From positions 96,775 to 160,774 of the forward strand of contig NZ_SUMC01000016.1 of the NCBI RefSeq assembly GCF_005047355.1: a stretch of DNA of 64,000 nucleotides. The letters run 5' to 3'. Origin of the DNA: Actinacidiphila oryziradicis (GTDB lineage Bacteria > Actinomycetota > Actinomycetes > Streptomycetales > Streptomycetaceae). Shown here one piece after another: positions 7,829-16,629 of the stretch. How positions within the stretch are numbered: position 1 is the first letter of the stretch; the number at the start of each line of letters is the position of its first letter. The notes under the pieces are model-generated. The model saw only the letters and a program-made list of their open reading frames with translations, had not been told where the DNA came from and did no database searches. Position numbers and translations under genes: made by a program.

Positions 7829-10800
7829 TCACGGCGCCTCACGCATCAGCGCGACGGTCTCCTCCAGCCCCAGGCGCTCGCCCTCCGCGTAGAGGGCGTT
7901 GTACGCGGCAGGGCCGAGCCGTTCACGCAGCACCGCCGCCGACTCGTCCAGCGACTGCTTTTCCATGGGCCCGACGGCCGTGGGGCGCAGCCGGTCATGC
8001 GCGCCGATGAGCAGCGCCGCACGGCGGTCGGCTTCCGGCCTGGCGAGCCGTTCCAGCAGGGTGACCGCGGGCGGGATCAGCATGATGCCGACGCGCGGGA
8101 TGAAGATGCTGGTCATCGGATGATCATCGAGGTGGACGATGGTCCCCCTGTGCAGTCGCAACCCTCCCTCCGGGTCACCGCCCAGGCCGAGCAGCCAGCC
8201 CTTGAGCGCGTCCAACAGCCCGGCGACGAAGGACGGCATCCCGGTCGGCAATTGCTTGCGCATGCCGTCGACCAGGGCGTGCGCCTCGTCGAGGTCTCCG
8301 CGCCGGCCGAGCACCGTGGTGAGCAGCACCCTGCCGTAGTAGGCCGCGCCACCCGCGACCACGCCGAAGCGCTCGGCGTCCTGGATGCCGGCCCGGATGA
8401 GCCGTTCGCCCTCGGCCGGGTCCCCCGCGTTGTAGAGCACGTCGCCGAGCCGCACCATCAGCAAAGGCACGTGCTGGTGTGCGCCCAGCTTGCCGGCGAG
8501 CGCGATCGCCTGCCGTGAGCAGTCGGCCGCCCGCGCCCACTCGCCGCCGTTCGCCGCGGCTTCGGCCTCCGCCGACAGTGCCTCTGCCAGGCCCCAGTCG
8601 TCACCGACCCGTGCGAACAGCTCTCGCGCCTCGCGGACGTCCATCATCGATGAATCGAGCCGGTCGGTGACATCATTCAGCACCTTCGCCCGGAACTGCA
8701 GCGCGTAGGCCAGCTCCCACACCCGCCCGTGCCTGCGGCAGCTCTCCACCGTCTCGTCGAGCAGCTCGGCGAGACCGTCGAAGTCCCCGGCCAGCAGCCC
8801 CCCGACCATCCGCATCAGGCCGGGCCGGGTGCTGGACTGCGGCAGATGCGGCGGATACGCCGCCACGATCGCCGGCCCCAGCTCCCGCGCGGCCGGGTCC
8901 GCCCACACGTCCTGGTCCTCCATATGAGCGGTCACGTCCGCGATCCGGATCCACCGCCGGGCCTCCTCCAGCTGCTCCGGCGGCATCGGCGGCGGCGCGT
9001 CCAGCGGGCCCCGGTCCAGCGGCACGTGGGCGGGCGGGACGGCGAACGGGTCCGGCCCCATGGCCATAACCGCCGCCGGCCAGGCGTTCATCTCCGTACG
9101 GTAGTTCCGCATCTCCCAGAACCATCCGGCCGCCAGCGTCAGGACCAGCGCCTCCTGCTCGTCCCCCGCCTCCACCGCGCGGCGTATGGCGGCCCGCAGA
9201 TTGTCGTGCTCGCGCTCCAGACGGTCCAGCCACACCAGTTGTTCCGGGCCGCGCAGCTTGGGGTCGACGGTGCGGATGTACTCCCGGAAGTAGGTGATGT
9301 GGCGGCGCTCCACCGCCGGCCGGTCGCCCGCTTCGTCGAGCCGCTCGGCGGCGTACTCGCCGATCGTCTCCAGCATGCGGTAGCGGGCGCCGTCGTCGGT
9401 GAGATCGGTGAGGACCAGGGACTTGTCGACGAGGGAGGCGAGCGCGGCGACGATGTCGCGGGGGTCGACAGTCTCCGCGCCACCGCTCGCGTCCGGGTCG
9501 CCGCACACCGCCTCGGCCGCCGACAGGTCCCAGCCGCCGGCGAAGACCGCCAGCCGGCGCAGTACGACTCGTTCCAGGACGGTGAGCAGCTCCCAGCTCC
9601 AGTCGACGACCGCGCGCAGCGTCTGCTGACGCGGCAGTACGGTGCGGCTGCCGCCGGTGAGGATACGGAACCGGTCGTCCAGCCGGTCGGCGAGCTGGCG
9701 CGGGGTGAGGCCGCGCAGGCGGGCGGCGGCGAGCTCGATGGCGAGGGGCAGGCCGTCCAGGCGGCGGCAGATCTCAGCGGCGGCCTCCGGATCGTCGGCG
9801 GGGGTGAAGCCGGGGCGGGCGGCGGCCCCTCGGTCGGCCAGCAGTCGCAGAGCGGGCGGCTGCGGCAGCGGATCCAGCGGGCGGACCAGCTCGCCGGGCA
9901 CGCCGAGGGGTTCGCGGCTGGTGGCGAGCACGGCGACGCCGGGACAGTGTGTGAGCAGCTGCTCCGCGAGGGCCGCGGCGGCGCCGACGACATGCTCGCA
10001 GTTGTCCAGTACGAGGAGGAGCTCGCGCCCGGCGCAGTACTCGGCGAGCTGCCGCCCCGGGTCCTTCGGTCTGCTCTCCGCCGCCAGGGCCTGCTCGGCC
10101 GCCGTACCGGAGTGCAGCAGTGTCTCGCGCAGGCCGAGCGCGGTGAGTACCGCCTCCGGCACGGTACGGGAGTCCTCCACGGGGGCGAGTTCGGCGAACC
10201 AGACCCCGTCCGGCCACTGCCCGGCCACCAAGTCGCCGACCTCCTGCGACAGCCGGGTCTTCCCCGTGCCGCCCGGGCCGGTGACCGTGACCAGGCGGGC
10301 GGCGGCCAGGTCGGTCCGGATCATGTCGAGGTCCGTCTCCCGGCCGACGAAGCTGGTGAGGCGGGGCCGCCGGTTGCCGGGGGCGGCAGCTGCTTGCGGC
10401 AGCCGGCGCGGCTGTTGGCGCGGCGGCTCGTTTTGCGGTCGGCTCGGGGGCTCGTTTTGCGGTTCTCTTCGCGGGTTCAGCAATTCGGCGTGAAGCGCCT
10501 TCAGCTCCGGGCCCGGGTCCGCTCCGAGGCGGTCGGCGAGCTCCCGGCGTACCTCCTCGTACGCCATCAGCGCGTCGGCGGTACGCCCCGCCTCCCGCAG
10601 GGCCCGTATCCGCAGCGCCTGCACCGGCTCATTGACCGGATGCGCCGCCGCCAGCTCTGCCAGCTCCGGCAGGATCTGCTCCGCCCTGCCGAGCGCCACC
10701 TCCACACCGGCCCGCAGCTTCCTCGCGTCCAGCCGCAGCGCCTCGTAGCGCGGCGCGACCGCCGCCCGGCCCGGCAGGTCGGCCATCACCGGTCCCCGCC

Positions 10801-11188
10801 ACAACTCCAGCGCGGTGTCCAGCGCCTCCGCCGCCTTCGCCGTGTCACCATCGGCCAGCGCCCGGCCGCCCTCCTCCACCAGCCGCTGAAAACGGTACGC
10901 GTCCACCGCGTCCGGCCCGGCGATCAGACGGTATCCGCCGTCCACCGACCCGACCGCCGCATGTCCCACCGCCCGTCGCAGCCGCCCCACCAGCGCCTGC
11001 AACGCCGCCGGCCCGTCCGCCGGCGGGTCCCCGTCCCACACGTCGTCGATCAGCGCCCCCACGCTCCGCCCCCGGCCGGGGCTCAGCGCCAGCGCCGCCA
11101 ACAGCGCGCGCAACCGCACCCCGGCGAGCGGCACAACTGTGCCGTCATCGCGATAAGCCGTCGTTGTCCCCAAGATGCCGTAGCGCAC
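7829..11188 (-). CDS. SARP/AfsR-like regulator: OmpR DNA-binding, BTAD, NB-ARC and TPR domains
   Basis: A 1119-residue regulator. Residues 1-92 form a winged-helix DNA-binding domain and 95-235 a bacterial transcriptional activation domain (AYRF...PELKALH). A Pro/Gln linker carries a repeated PQNEPP. The STAND-type ATPase follows, with Walker A GPGGTGKT at 304-311 and a downstream LLLVLDNCEH Walker B. The C-terminal half is alpha-helical and TPR-like. Large SARPs of this plan activate secondary-metabolism or stress genes from 11-bp direct-repeat sites. The GTG at 11188 gives the usual family N-terminus (RYGILG); a GTG at 11212 has a slightly better upstream purine run. Its targets are not known, though an 11-bp repeat array lies at 2844-2872. 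Confidence 0.9.
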   Translation of the reverse strand: MRYGILGTTTAYRDDGTVVPLAGVRLRALLAALALSPGRGRSVGALIDDVWDGDPPADGPAALQALVGRLRRAVGHAAVGSVDGGYRLIAGPDAVDAYRFQRLVEEGGRALADGDTAKAAEALDTALELWRGPVMADLPGRAAVAPRYEALRLDARKLRAGVEVALGRAEQILPELAELAAAHPVNEPVQALRIRALREAGRTADALMAYEEVRRELADRLGADPGPELKALHAELLNPRREPQNEPPSRPQNEPPRQQPRRLPQAAAAPGNRRPRLTSFVGRETDLDMIRTDLAAARLVTVTGPGGTGKTRLSQEVGDLVAGQWPDGVWFAELAPVEDSRTVPEAVLTALGLRETLLHSGTAAEQALAAESRPKDPGRQLAEYCAGRELLLVLDNCEHVVGAAAALAEQLLTHCPGVAVLATSREPLGVPGELVRPLDPLPQPPALRLLADRGAAARPGFTPADDPEAAAEICRRLDGLPLAIELAAARLRGLTPRQLADRLDDRFRILTGGSRTVLPRQQTLRAVVDWSWELLTVLERVVLRRLAVFAGGWDLSAAEAVCGDPDASGGAETVDPRDIVAALASLVDKSLVLTDLTDDGARYRMLETIGEYAAERLDEAGDRPAVERRHITYFREYIRTVDPKLRGPEQLVWLDRLEREHDNLRAAIRRAVEAGDEQEALVLTLAAGWFWEMRNYRTEMNAWPAAVMAMGPDPFAVPPAHVPLDRGPLDAPPPMPPEQLEEARRWIRIADVTAHMEDQDVWADPAARELGPAIVAAYPPHLPQSSTRPGLMRMVGGLLAGDFDGLAELLDETVESCRRHGRVWELAYALQFRAKVLNDVTDRLDSSMMDVREARELFARVGDDWGLAEALSAEAEAAANGGEWARAADCSRQAIALAGKLGAHQHVPLLMVRLGDVLYNAGDPAEGERLIRAGIQDAERFGVVAGGAAYYGRVLLTTVLGRRGDLDEAHALVDGMRKQLPTGMPSFVAGLLDALKGWLLGLGGDPEGGLRLHRGTIVHLDDHPMTSIFIPRVGIMLIPPAVTLLERLARPEADRRAALLIGAHDRLRPTAVGPMEKQSLDESAAVLRERLGPAAYNALYAEGERLGLEETVALMREAP

Positions 11189-11243
11189 TCCCCCATTCTT
11201 GCGGAGTCGCACGCCACCCCGCGCCGGGGTTAACGGCCTTGCG

Positions 11244-12179
11244 TCACAGCAGCCGGGCATCCACCAGCAGATTCCGTACGGTCTTGACGGCAGCGGCGTC
11301 CAGGGGCACCTGGGGCGCGGCGGTCGCCGGGCAGTCGATGACGCCCAGCAGGTGCAGCGCGGCCTTGAAGGCGCCGAGCGCGGACGAGCTGCGGCCCATC
11401 GCCGCCTCATCGCCGGTGTCGGTGATCGCGAAGAGCGCGGCCAGCCGGTCCTGCTCGGCCGCCGCCTCGCGCCAGCGCCCCGCGCGGGCGTGCTCGTAGA
11501 GGCGTACGAAGCCGTGCGGGTCCACGTTGCCGAGCCCGGGGACGACACCGTGTGCCCCGGCCAGCAGCGCGCCGTCGACGGCGAGTTCGGAGCCGGTCAG
11601 GACGGAGAACGACTCCACGAGGCCCCGCCCGCGCAGCTCCACCAGCAGCCGGCGCAGCGGCCCGTCGGCGCCGCTGGAGTCCTTGAGCCCGGCGAGCGTG
11701 CCGTCCTCGGCCAGGGCCAGGACGGTCGCGGCGGAGAGCTTGGTGTGGACGGCGGAGGGGATGTCGTACGCGAAGAGCGGAAGCCCGGCCGCCTCCCGGA
11801 TACGGCGGAAGTGGACGGCGATCTCTACGGGGTGGGTGGCGGTGTAGAACGGCGCGGTGGCCACGAGCGCGTCCGCCCCGGCTTCGGCCGCCGTCCGCGC
11901 GTGGTCCGTGACCCGGGCGGTCGTCATGTCGATCACACCGGCCAGCACCGGGACCCGCCCGTCCGCCGCCTCCACCACCGCCGCGAGGGCGGTGCGGCGC
12001 TGGGCGTCGGAGAGATACGCGGCCTCGCCGCTGGACCCGAGCGCGAACACCCCGCTCACGCCCGCGTCGACCACCCGCTCGACGAGGGCGCGGAGCGAGC
12101 GGCGGTCCACATCACCGTCGGGCGTCAGGGGGGTGCACAGCGGCGGTACGACGCCACACAGCGGGGTGGGAAACGGCAT
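11244..12179 (-). CDS. DapA/NanA-family aldolase
   Basis: A 311-residue TIM-barrel protein of the dihydrodipicolinate synthase/N-acetylneuraminate lyase family. Early motifs are VVPPLCTPLTPDGDVD and the GVFALGSSGE phosphate/carboxylate loop. The Schiff-base lysine is expected in LAGLKDSSG. The family condenses or cleaves pyruvate-type substrates. It stands apart from lysine genes, so a catabolic or sugar-acid lyase role is as likely as lysine synthesis. The ATG at 12179 was chosen because the barrel begins directly after it; ATG 12218 would add 13 unconserved residues. It is transcribed away from the F420 reductase gene and towards the SARP gene. Confidence 0.85.
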   Translation of the reverse strand: MPFPTPLCGVVPPLCTPLTPDGDVDRRSLRALVERVVDAGVSGVFALGSSGEAAYLSDAQRRTALAAVVEAADGRVPVLAGVIDMTTARVTDHARTAAEAGADALVATAPFYTATHPVEIAVHFRRIREAAGLPLFAYDIPSAVHTKLSAATVLALAEDGTLAGLKDSSGADGPLRRLLVELRGRGLVESFSVLTGSELAVDGALLAGAHGVVPGLGNVDPHGFVRLYEHARAGRWREAAAEQDRLAALFAITDTGDEAAMGRSSSALGAFKAALHLLGVIDCPATAAPQVPLDAAAVKTVRNLLVDARLL

Positions 12180-12260
12180 TTTACGGCTCCAAAAGGGACA
12201 TAGAACGTCGGAGATCACCGTATCCCGCGCACAGGGGAGTGGCGTACCGTCGCCCCCTGA

Positions 12261-12368
12261 TCAGCGGTCGGCCACCGCGCCGACGCCTATTCCGCCGGCG
12301 GCGGCCAGACCCTGGAACTGCCCTTCCGCCCCCAGGCCGGTCTCGTCTCCCCGAGCGTCACAACGTGA
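12261..12368 (+). pseudogene. Possible C-terminal gene remnant
   Basis: An open frame directly follows an in-frame TGA at 12258 and ends at the TGA at 12366. It reads like a protein tail (AYSAGGGQTLELPF...AGLVSPSVTT). No start codon fits, and the frame cannot extend upstream. It may be the 3' scar of a lost gene between the divergent aldolase and reductase genes, or chance high-GC coding-like sequence. Confidence 0.2.
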
Positions 12369-12408
12369 CCGTGCGACGGCGCGCCCGGCGGCTGGCAGGA
12401 TCGCACGT

Positions 12409-13137
12409 ATGACTACTTCCTCCGGTTCCTCCGGCTCTGACGATGTGAAGACGCCCGCCCCCGCCGCCAAGGACCCCTGGGACCTGCCCGACGTATCCGG
12501 TCTGGTCGTCGGGGTCCTCGGCGGCACCGGCCCGCAGGGCAAAGGACTCGCCTACCGGCTCGCCAAGGCCGGCCAGCAGGTGATCATCGGCTCCCGGGCC
12601 GCCGACCGGGCCCAGGCTGCCGCTGCCGAGCTCGGCCTCGATGTCCAGGGCTTCGACAACTCCGACACCGCACGCCGCAGCGACATCGTCATCGTCGCCG
12701 TGCCCTGGGACGGTCACGCCAAGACCCTGGAATCGCTCCGCGAAGAGCTCGCCGGCAAGCTCGTGATCGACTGCGTCAATCCGCTCGGCTTCGACAAGAA
12801 GGGCGCCTACGCCCTCAAGCCCGAGGAGGGCAGCGCCGCCGAACAGGCCGCCACGCTCCTCCCCGACTCCCGGGTGACCGCCGCCTTCCACCATCTGTCC
12901 GCGGTGACCCTCATGGACCAGGACGTCGACGAGATCGACACCGACGTCCTGGTCCTCGGCGAGGTGCGCGCCGACACCGACCTCGTCCAGGCCCTCGCCG
13001 GCCGCATTCCCGGGATGCGCGGCGTCTTCGGCGGCCGGCTGCGCAACGCCCACCAGGTCGAGTCGCTGGTCGCCAACCTCATCTCGGTGAACCGCCGCTA
13101 CAAGGCCCACGCCGGCCTCCGCGTCACCGACATTTAG
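12409..13137 (+). CDS. npdG: F420:NADPH oxidoreductase
   Basis: A 242-residue protein. The Rossmann motif VVGVLGGTGPQGKGLAYRLA lies at about residues 27-46, followed by IIGSRAADRA, which binds the NADP 2'-phosphate. The rest matches the NpdG family that moves hydride between NADPH and the deazaflavin F420. The role is to supply reduced F420 for actinobacterial reductases. The ATG at 12409 was chosen because the Rossmann strand follows a short acidic, Ser-rich leader usual in streptomycete homologues. It stands as a single gene, divergent from the aldolase. Confidence 0.93.
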   Translation: MTTSSGSSGSDDVKTPAPAAKDPWDLPDVSGLVVGVLGGTGPQGKGLAYRLAKAGQQVIIGSRAADRAQAAAAELGLDVQGFDNSDTARRSDIVIVAVPWDGHAKTLESLREELAGKLVIDCVNPLGFDKKGAYALKPEEGSAAEQAATLLPDSRVTAAFHHLSAVTLMDQDVDEIDTDVLVLGEVRADTDLVQALAGRIPGMRGVFGGRLRNAHQVESLVANLISVNRRYKAHAGLRVTDI

Positions 13138-13221
13138 CCAGCGCCGGGGCGTGGGGGACAATGGCCGGGCCGTACGGTTACGTAACCGGTTGCCAGGACA
13201 GCCCGACAGGAGCCGACCCCC

Positions 13222-13395
13222 ATGCCCCGCCTCGCCCTCTACGCACTCGCCGCCTGCCTCCTCGCGGTGGCCGCCGCCGTCCTGTCCTTCGCGCGGGGCA
13301 GCTGGCTCGGCATCCTCTGGGTCCTGGTGGCAGGCCTGACCAGCAACATGTGCTGGTACTACATGCGCAAGGCGAGGGCGGCACGGCAGACCTGA
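13222..13395 (+). CDS. Small two-span membrane protein
   Basis: A 57-residue protein that begins MPRLALYALAACL and consists almost entirely of two hydrophobic helices (about 5-23 and 28-48). It ends in a basic tail, MRKARAARQT. The start has an AGGAG ribosome-binding site (13207-13211) about 10 bases upstream. The 3' end overlaps the convergent protease gene by 37 bp. I do not know its function; small proteins of this kind are conserved in streptomycetes. Confidence 0.7.
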   Translation: MPRLALYALAACLLAVAAAVLSFARGSWLGILWVLVAGLTSNMCWYYMRKARAARQT

Positions 13396-14168
13396 GGGTC
13401 ACCCTGCCAGAAGCGGAACCACGCCTGGCCGCAGTCGGTGAGGATGTTGTCCGCGCCGAACGCCCGCATGATCGCGTAGATCGCCTCGAAGAACACGTTG
13501 TTCACCTCCGGGATCCACAGGCACCCGAACACCGCGAGCAGCCCGAACGGCGCGAACGGCTCCACCTGGCGGCGGATCTTGTGCGACAGCCAGGGCTCCA
13601 CCACCCCGTAGCCGTCCAGCCCCGGCACGGGCAGAAGGTTCAAGATCGCCGCGGTGACCTGCAGCATTGCCAGGAACGCGAGAGCGGCCAGGAACGGACC
13701 CGGTACGGTGCCCGGACCGCCGAACGGGAACGGCAGGAGCAGGACGAGGGCGAACGCGATGTTCGTCAGCGGTCCCGCCGCCGAGATCACGCTGTGCTTC
13801 CACCGGCCATTGATCCGTCCGCGCTCAATGAACACCGCGCCGCCCGGCAGGCCGATCCCGCCCATGATCACGAAGAGCACCGGCAGCACGATACTCAGCA
13901 GCGCATGCGTGTACTTCAGCGGGTTGAGGGTCAGATAGCCCTTCGCGCCGATCGAGATGTCCCCGCCGTGCAGCGCCGTGCGCGCGTGCGCGTATTCGTG
14001 CAGGCACAGGGACACGATCCAGCCCGACACCACGAACAGGAACACCGCGAAACCCGTGCTCGCCGAGAAGCCGGTCCACACCGCCCACCCGGATATCCCC
14101 ATGATCGCGACCAGCCCCAGGAAGATGGGGCTGACCCGCCGGTCGCGTGTCGTCGCTGCGGTGGTCAT
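13359..14168 (-). CDS. Site-2-protease-family intramembrane metalloprotease
   Basis: A 269-residue polytopic protein. The zinc-binding motif HEYAH sits in a transmembrane helix (LCLHEYAHART), and the third ligand lies in NLLPVPGLDGYG, the NPxPxxDG-like motif of M50 peptidases. About six hydrophobic segments are visible. Members cut membrane-bound proteins such as anti-sigma factors, releasing signals. No PDZ domain is present, so it belongs to the minimal, FwdE/Rv-like branch. The start at 14168 (MTTAATTRDRR) directly precedes the first transmembrane segment. It is divergent from the MFS gene next to it. Confidence 0.9.
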   Translation of the reverse strand: MTTAATTRDRRVSPIFLGLVAIMGISGWAVWTGFSASTGFAVFLFVVSGWIVSLCLHEYAHARTALHGGDISIGAKGYLTLNPLKYTHALLSIVLPVLFVIMGGIGLPGGAVFIERGRINGRWKHSVISAAGPLTNIAFALVLLLPFPFGGPGTVPGPFLAALAFLAMLQVTAAILNLLPVPGLDGYGVVEPWLSHKIRRQVEPFAPFGLLAVFGCLWIPEVNNVFFEAIYAIMRAFGADNILTDCGQAWFRFWQGDPQVCRAALALRM

Positions 14169-14338
14169 GGGGTGGGGCTCCTGTACGTGGGGCGGGTACT
14201 CCGCCAGTTGTCTGCCGACGGCAAAACGTATCGCGTCCGCCCGGTAGTTCCGGGTTTTTTCCCCGCCCGGGGGCAACCGGCCGGGCGGCCCGAAAACCTG
14301 TTGCCCCGAACCGGGCACTTAGCGCAGCATGCCACCCC

Positions 14339-15613
14339 GTGTCCCGACTCCTGCCCGATCTCGCCCCGTGGCGCTCCTCGCGCGACTTCCGCCTGCTGTG
14401 GTGCGCGGGGGTGGTGACGATTTTCGGCAGCTTTCTGACGATCGTCGCGCTGCCGGTGCAGCTCAAGGAGCTGACCGGCTCGACCCTCGCGGTCGGGGCC
14501 ATCGGCGCGGTCGAACTCGTACCGCTGATCGTCTTCGGGCTCTACGGTGGCGCCCTCGCGGACGCGCTCGACCGCCGCAAGCTCATCCTCTACACGGAGG
14601 CCGCTCTCGCCCTGCTGTCCGTGGGGCTGCTGGCCAACACCCTGCTGCCGCACCCCATGGTGTGGCCGCTGTACGCCGTCGCCGCGCTGAGCAGCGCCCT
14701 GATCGGGCTCCAGCGCCCGGCACTGGACGCGATCGTGCCGCGTATCGTCCCGCACGACCAGCTCACCGCAGCCGCCGCCCTCAACGCCCTGCGCTGGCAG
14801 ATCGGCGCCATCGCGGGCCCGTCACTGGCGGGCGTCCTCATCGCCTTCGCGGGACTGCCCTGGGCGTACGGCATCGACATCGCGACGTACGCGGTGTCCG
14901 TCGTCCTCACCCTGGGACTGCGCCCCTCCCCGGCCGCCCACGACGCCGACAAACCGTCCCTGCGATCCATCGCGGAGGGCGCCCAGTACGCCTGGAGCCG
15001 GAAGGAACTGCTGGGCACGTACGCCATCGACCTCGCCGCGATGTTCTTCGCCTTCCCCACGGCGATCTTCCCCTTCCTCGCCGACGACCTGCACGCGCCC
15101 TGGTCCCTGGGCCTGATGTACGCGGCCGGGACTGTCGGCGCGCTGGCCGTCAGCCTCACCAGTGGCTGGTCCTCACGTGTCCACCACCACGGCCGGATGG
15201 TGGCCCTCGCGGCGGCGGCGTGGGGCGTGGCGATGTCGGTCGCCGGCTGGATGCACAACGTCTGGCTCGTGCTGCTCTTCCTCGCCGTGGCGGGCGGCTG
15301 CGACATGGTGAGCGGCATCTTCCGCGGCACCATGTGGAACCAGACCATCCCGGACGAGCTCCGGGGCCGCCTCGCCGGCATCGAACTGCTGTCCTTCTCC
15401 GTCGGCCCCCAGCTGGGTCAGGTCCGCGTCGGCGGCATGGCCGCCCTGACCTCGGTCCGCACCTCCATCTGGTCCGGCGGCCTGGCGTGCGTCGCGGCGG
15501 TGGGGCTGCTGGCGGCGGCGCTGCCGAAGCTGATGTCGTACGACGCCCGGACGAACGAGCACGCAGCGCGGATGCGCGACGGGAAGGCGACCGAGGCCGA
15601 GCCCGTCGCCTGA
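14339..15613 (+). CDS. MFS transporter (EntS-like)
   Basis: A 424-residue transporter with about eleven or twelve membrane segments. It opens with a cytoplasmic WRSSRDFRLLWCAG segment before TM1, typical of the EntS/MFS_3 branch that exports siderophores or other small molecules. The loop DALDRRKLIL after TM2 is the motif A region. The GTG at 14339 is the only start close to TM1 in frame. Parts of a second, degraded copy of this gene lie at 16275-16340 and 20950-21039. Confidence 0.85.
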   Translation: MSRLLPDLAPWRSSRDFRLLWCAGVVTIFGSFLTIVALPVQLKELTGSTLAVGAIGAVELVPLIVFGLYGGALADALDRRKLILYTEAALALLSVGLLANTLLPHPMVWPLYAVAALSSALIGLQRPALDAIVPRIVPHDQLTAAAALNALRWQIGAIAGPSLAGVLIAFAGLPWAYGIDIATYAVSVVLTLGLRPSPAAHDADKPSLRSIAEGAQYAWSRKELLGTYAIDLAAMFFAFPTAIFPFLADDLHAPWSLGLMYAAGTVGALAVSLTSGWSSRVHHHGRMVALAAAAWGVAMSVAGWMHNVWLVLLFLAVAGGCDMVSGIFRGTMWNQTIPDELRGRLAGIELLSFSVGPQLGQVRVGGMAALTSVRTSIWSGGLACVAAVGLLAAALPKLMSYDARTNEHAARMRDGKATEAEPVA

Positions 15614-15625
15614 CGGGGCAGCGCG

Positions 15626-15994
15626 TCACCGCCGCCAGCGGCGGAGCACGTCAGCGATGCTGCTCACAGTGCAGTCGGGGCGGCCGAGTTCAGCGACGAA
15701 CTCCGCAATTCCGTCCTTGTCAGGGGCAACAGGCGCGCCCGCCTCGATCATGAATCGCAGGGCGCAGGATATGGCCACGGTCGTGTTGGAGCGTTCAAGC
15801 CATCGCAGACTGAGCGTATGGGCCAGAGCCGCCGCGCGCACAAACACCCCGTTGTAGATCGGCCGTCCCATCAGCTCGGCCTTGTGCCGCTCCACTGCGG
15901 CCACCGCGACACCGAGGTCATCCGGCGCCATGTCGCCCACACCGGCCTTCTCCACGACCTGAAGGATCCAGGCCAGATCAACCTCGTTGGACAC
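15626..15994 (-). CDS. Fic/Doc-like toxin of a type II toxin-antitoxin pair
   Basis: A 122-residue helical protein of the Doc-sized Fic class found in streptomycete toxin-antitoxin pairs. Where Doc and Fic carry HxFx(D/N)GNKR, this protein has HTLSLRWLERSNTTVA, so the usual AMP/phosphate-transfer loop is not intact. The helix before it (YNGVFVRAAALAH) matches the family. Its start overlaps the antitoxin end by 17 bp, so the two are translated together. The function is inferred from position and family resemblance; the altered active site makes the chemistry uncertain. Confidence 0.7.
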   Translation of the reverse strand: MSNEVDLAWILQVVEKAGVGDMAPDDLGVAVAAVERHKAELMGRPIYNGVFVRAAALAHTLSLRWLERSNTTVAISCALRFMIEAGAPVAPDKDGIAEFVAELGRPDCTVSSIADVLRRWRR

Positions 15995-16199
15995 GTGCGG
16001 CCTCGTTCTCGATGAAGTCGCCCCACTCTTGGATGAACGTCCCGGTGTACTCCAGCGAGGCCGCGCGCTGAGGATTGGTATCCGCCGTCACAAGCCGCTC
16101 GATGTACTCATTGAGGCTTATTCTCTGATCGGCAGCCGCCATACGGGCAGCGTCGGCAGCGGACTCGGACATCCGGACGTTGAATTGCGTCTTTGCCAT
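15978..16199 (-). CDS. Arc-type ribbon-helix-helix antitoxin
   Basis: A 73-residue protein. The N-terminus MAKTQFNVRMSESAADAARM is a ribbon-helix-helix strand and first helix, followed by SLNEYIERLV, the second helix. The C-terminal part (about residues 45-70) is probably the toxin-neutralising tail. It overlaps the toxin gene by 17 bp in the usual antitoxin-first order. Such antitoxins repress their own promoter, which must lie just upstream of 16199. Confidence 0.8.
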   Translation of the reverse strand: MAKTQFNVRMSESAADAARMAAADQRISLNEYIERLVTADTNPQRAASLEYTGTFIQEWGDFIENEAARVQRG

Positions 16200-16274
16200 A
16201 CCGAGGACGCTAGCGCCTCCTATCACCGAATACCAGCAGACCGTCACCACGCAACGACTCAGCGTTGCGACACG

Positions 16275-16340
16275 AGAGATCGGCGCCATCACAGGCCAGG
16301 CCCCGTCACTGACGGACACCCTCATCGCCTTCCCTGGGGA
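16275..16340 (+). pseudogene. Internal fragment of a second MFS gene
   Basis: About 66 bases resemble 14798-14860 inside the intact MFS gene. Shared blocks are ATCGGCGCCATC, CCGTCACTG and CCTCATCGCCTTC, and the frame reads REIGAITGQAPSLTDTLIAF against RWQIGAIAGPSLAGVLIAF. It maps to about residues 152-173 of the transporter. No coding extends on either side. It lies just before repeat copy A. Confidence 0.6.
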
Positions 16341-16350
16341 GGTCGTTGCC

Positions 16351-16505
16351 GCTTCGGTGGGGTTCGGTGTGGGTGGGGTGCGGGAGCGCTGGCTCCCTTC
16401 GGTCGCAAAGAAAAAGGCGCTCCTACGGGAAGGGGGAGGGGCGCTGCCGCTTGTCACCGGGCTGTCGGGTGGGTGGGTTGCGGGCGTCAAGGCGGCTTGT
16501 GCGGC
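16351..16505 (+). repeat. Long structured repeat, copy A (short form)
   Basis: About 155 bases nearly identical, after inversion, to 22095-22253 and related to 21070-21210. The core carries GGGAGC-GCTG-GCTCCC hairpins, the run TTCGGTCGCAAAGAAAAAGG and a distal GGCGCTC that can pair with the first GAGCGC. In the inner 142 bases I count a single difference from copy C. It ends where copy C continues into a further 200 bases. No protein is encoded convincingly in any frame. Confidence 0.8.
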
Positions 16506-16629
16506 ATCGGTCCGCGTCGGCAGATCCTGAACACTCGGCTTTCGCTGACACCGAGTTGCTCGGGGCGGCGTACCAGCGTCCTGGCTCACGAAACTGGCCG
16601 GCGGGGAAGGCTCTCAGCGGAGAGGGAGT

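Noticed and set aside
1386..11188. Antibiotic biosynthetic cluster (exporters plus SARP)
   Set aside because: Exporters and a SARP are present but there is no biosynthetic enzyme such as a PKS, NRPS or terpene synthase; repair and housekeeping genes lie between them.
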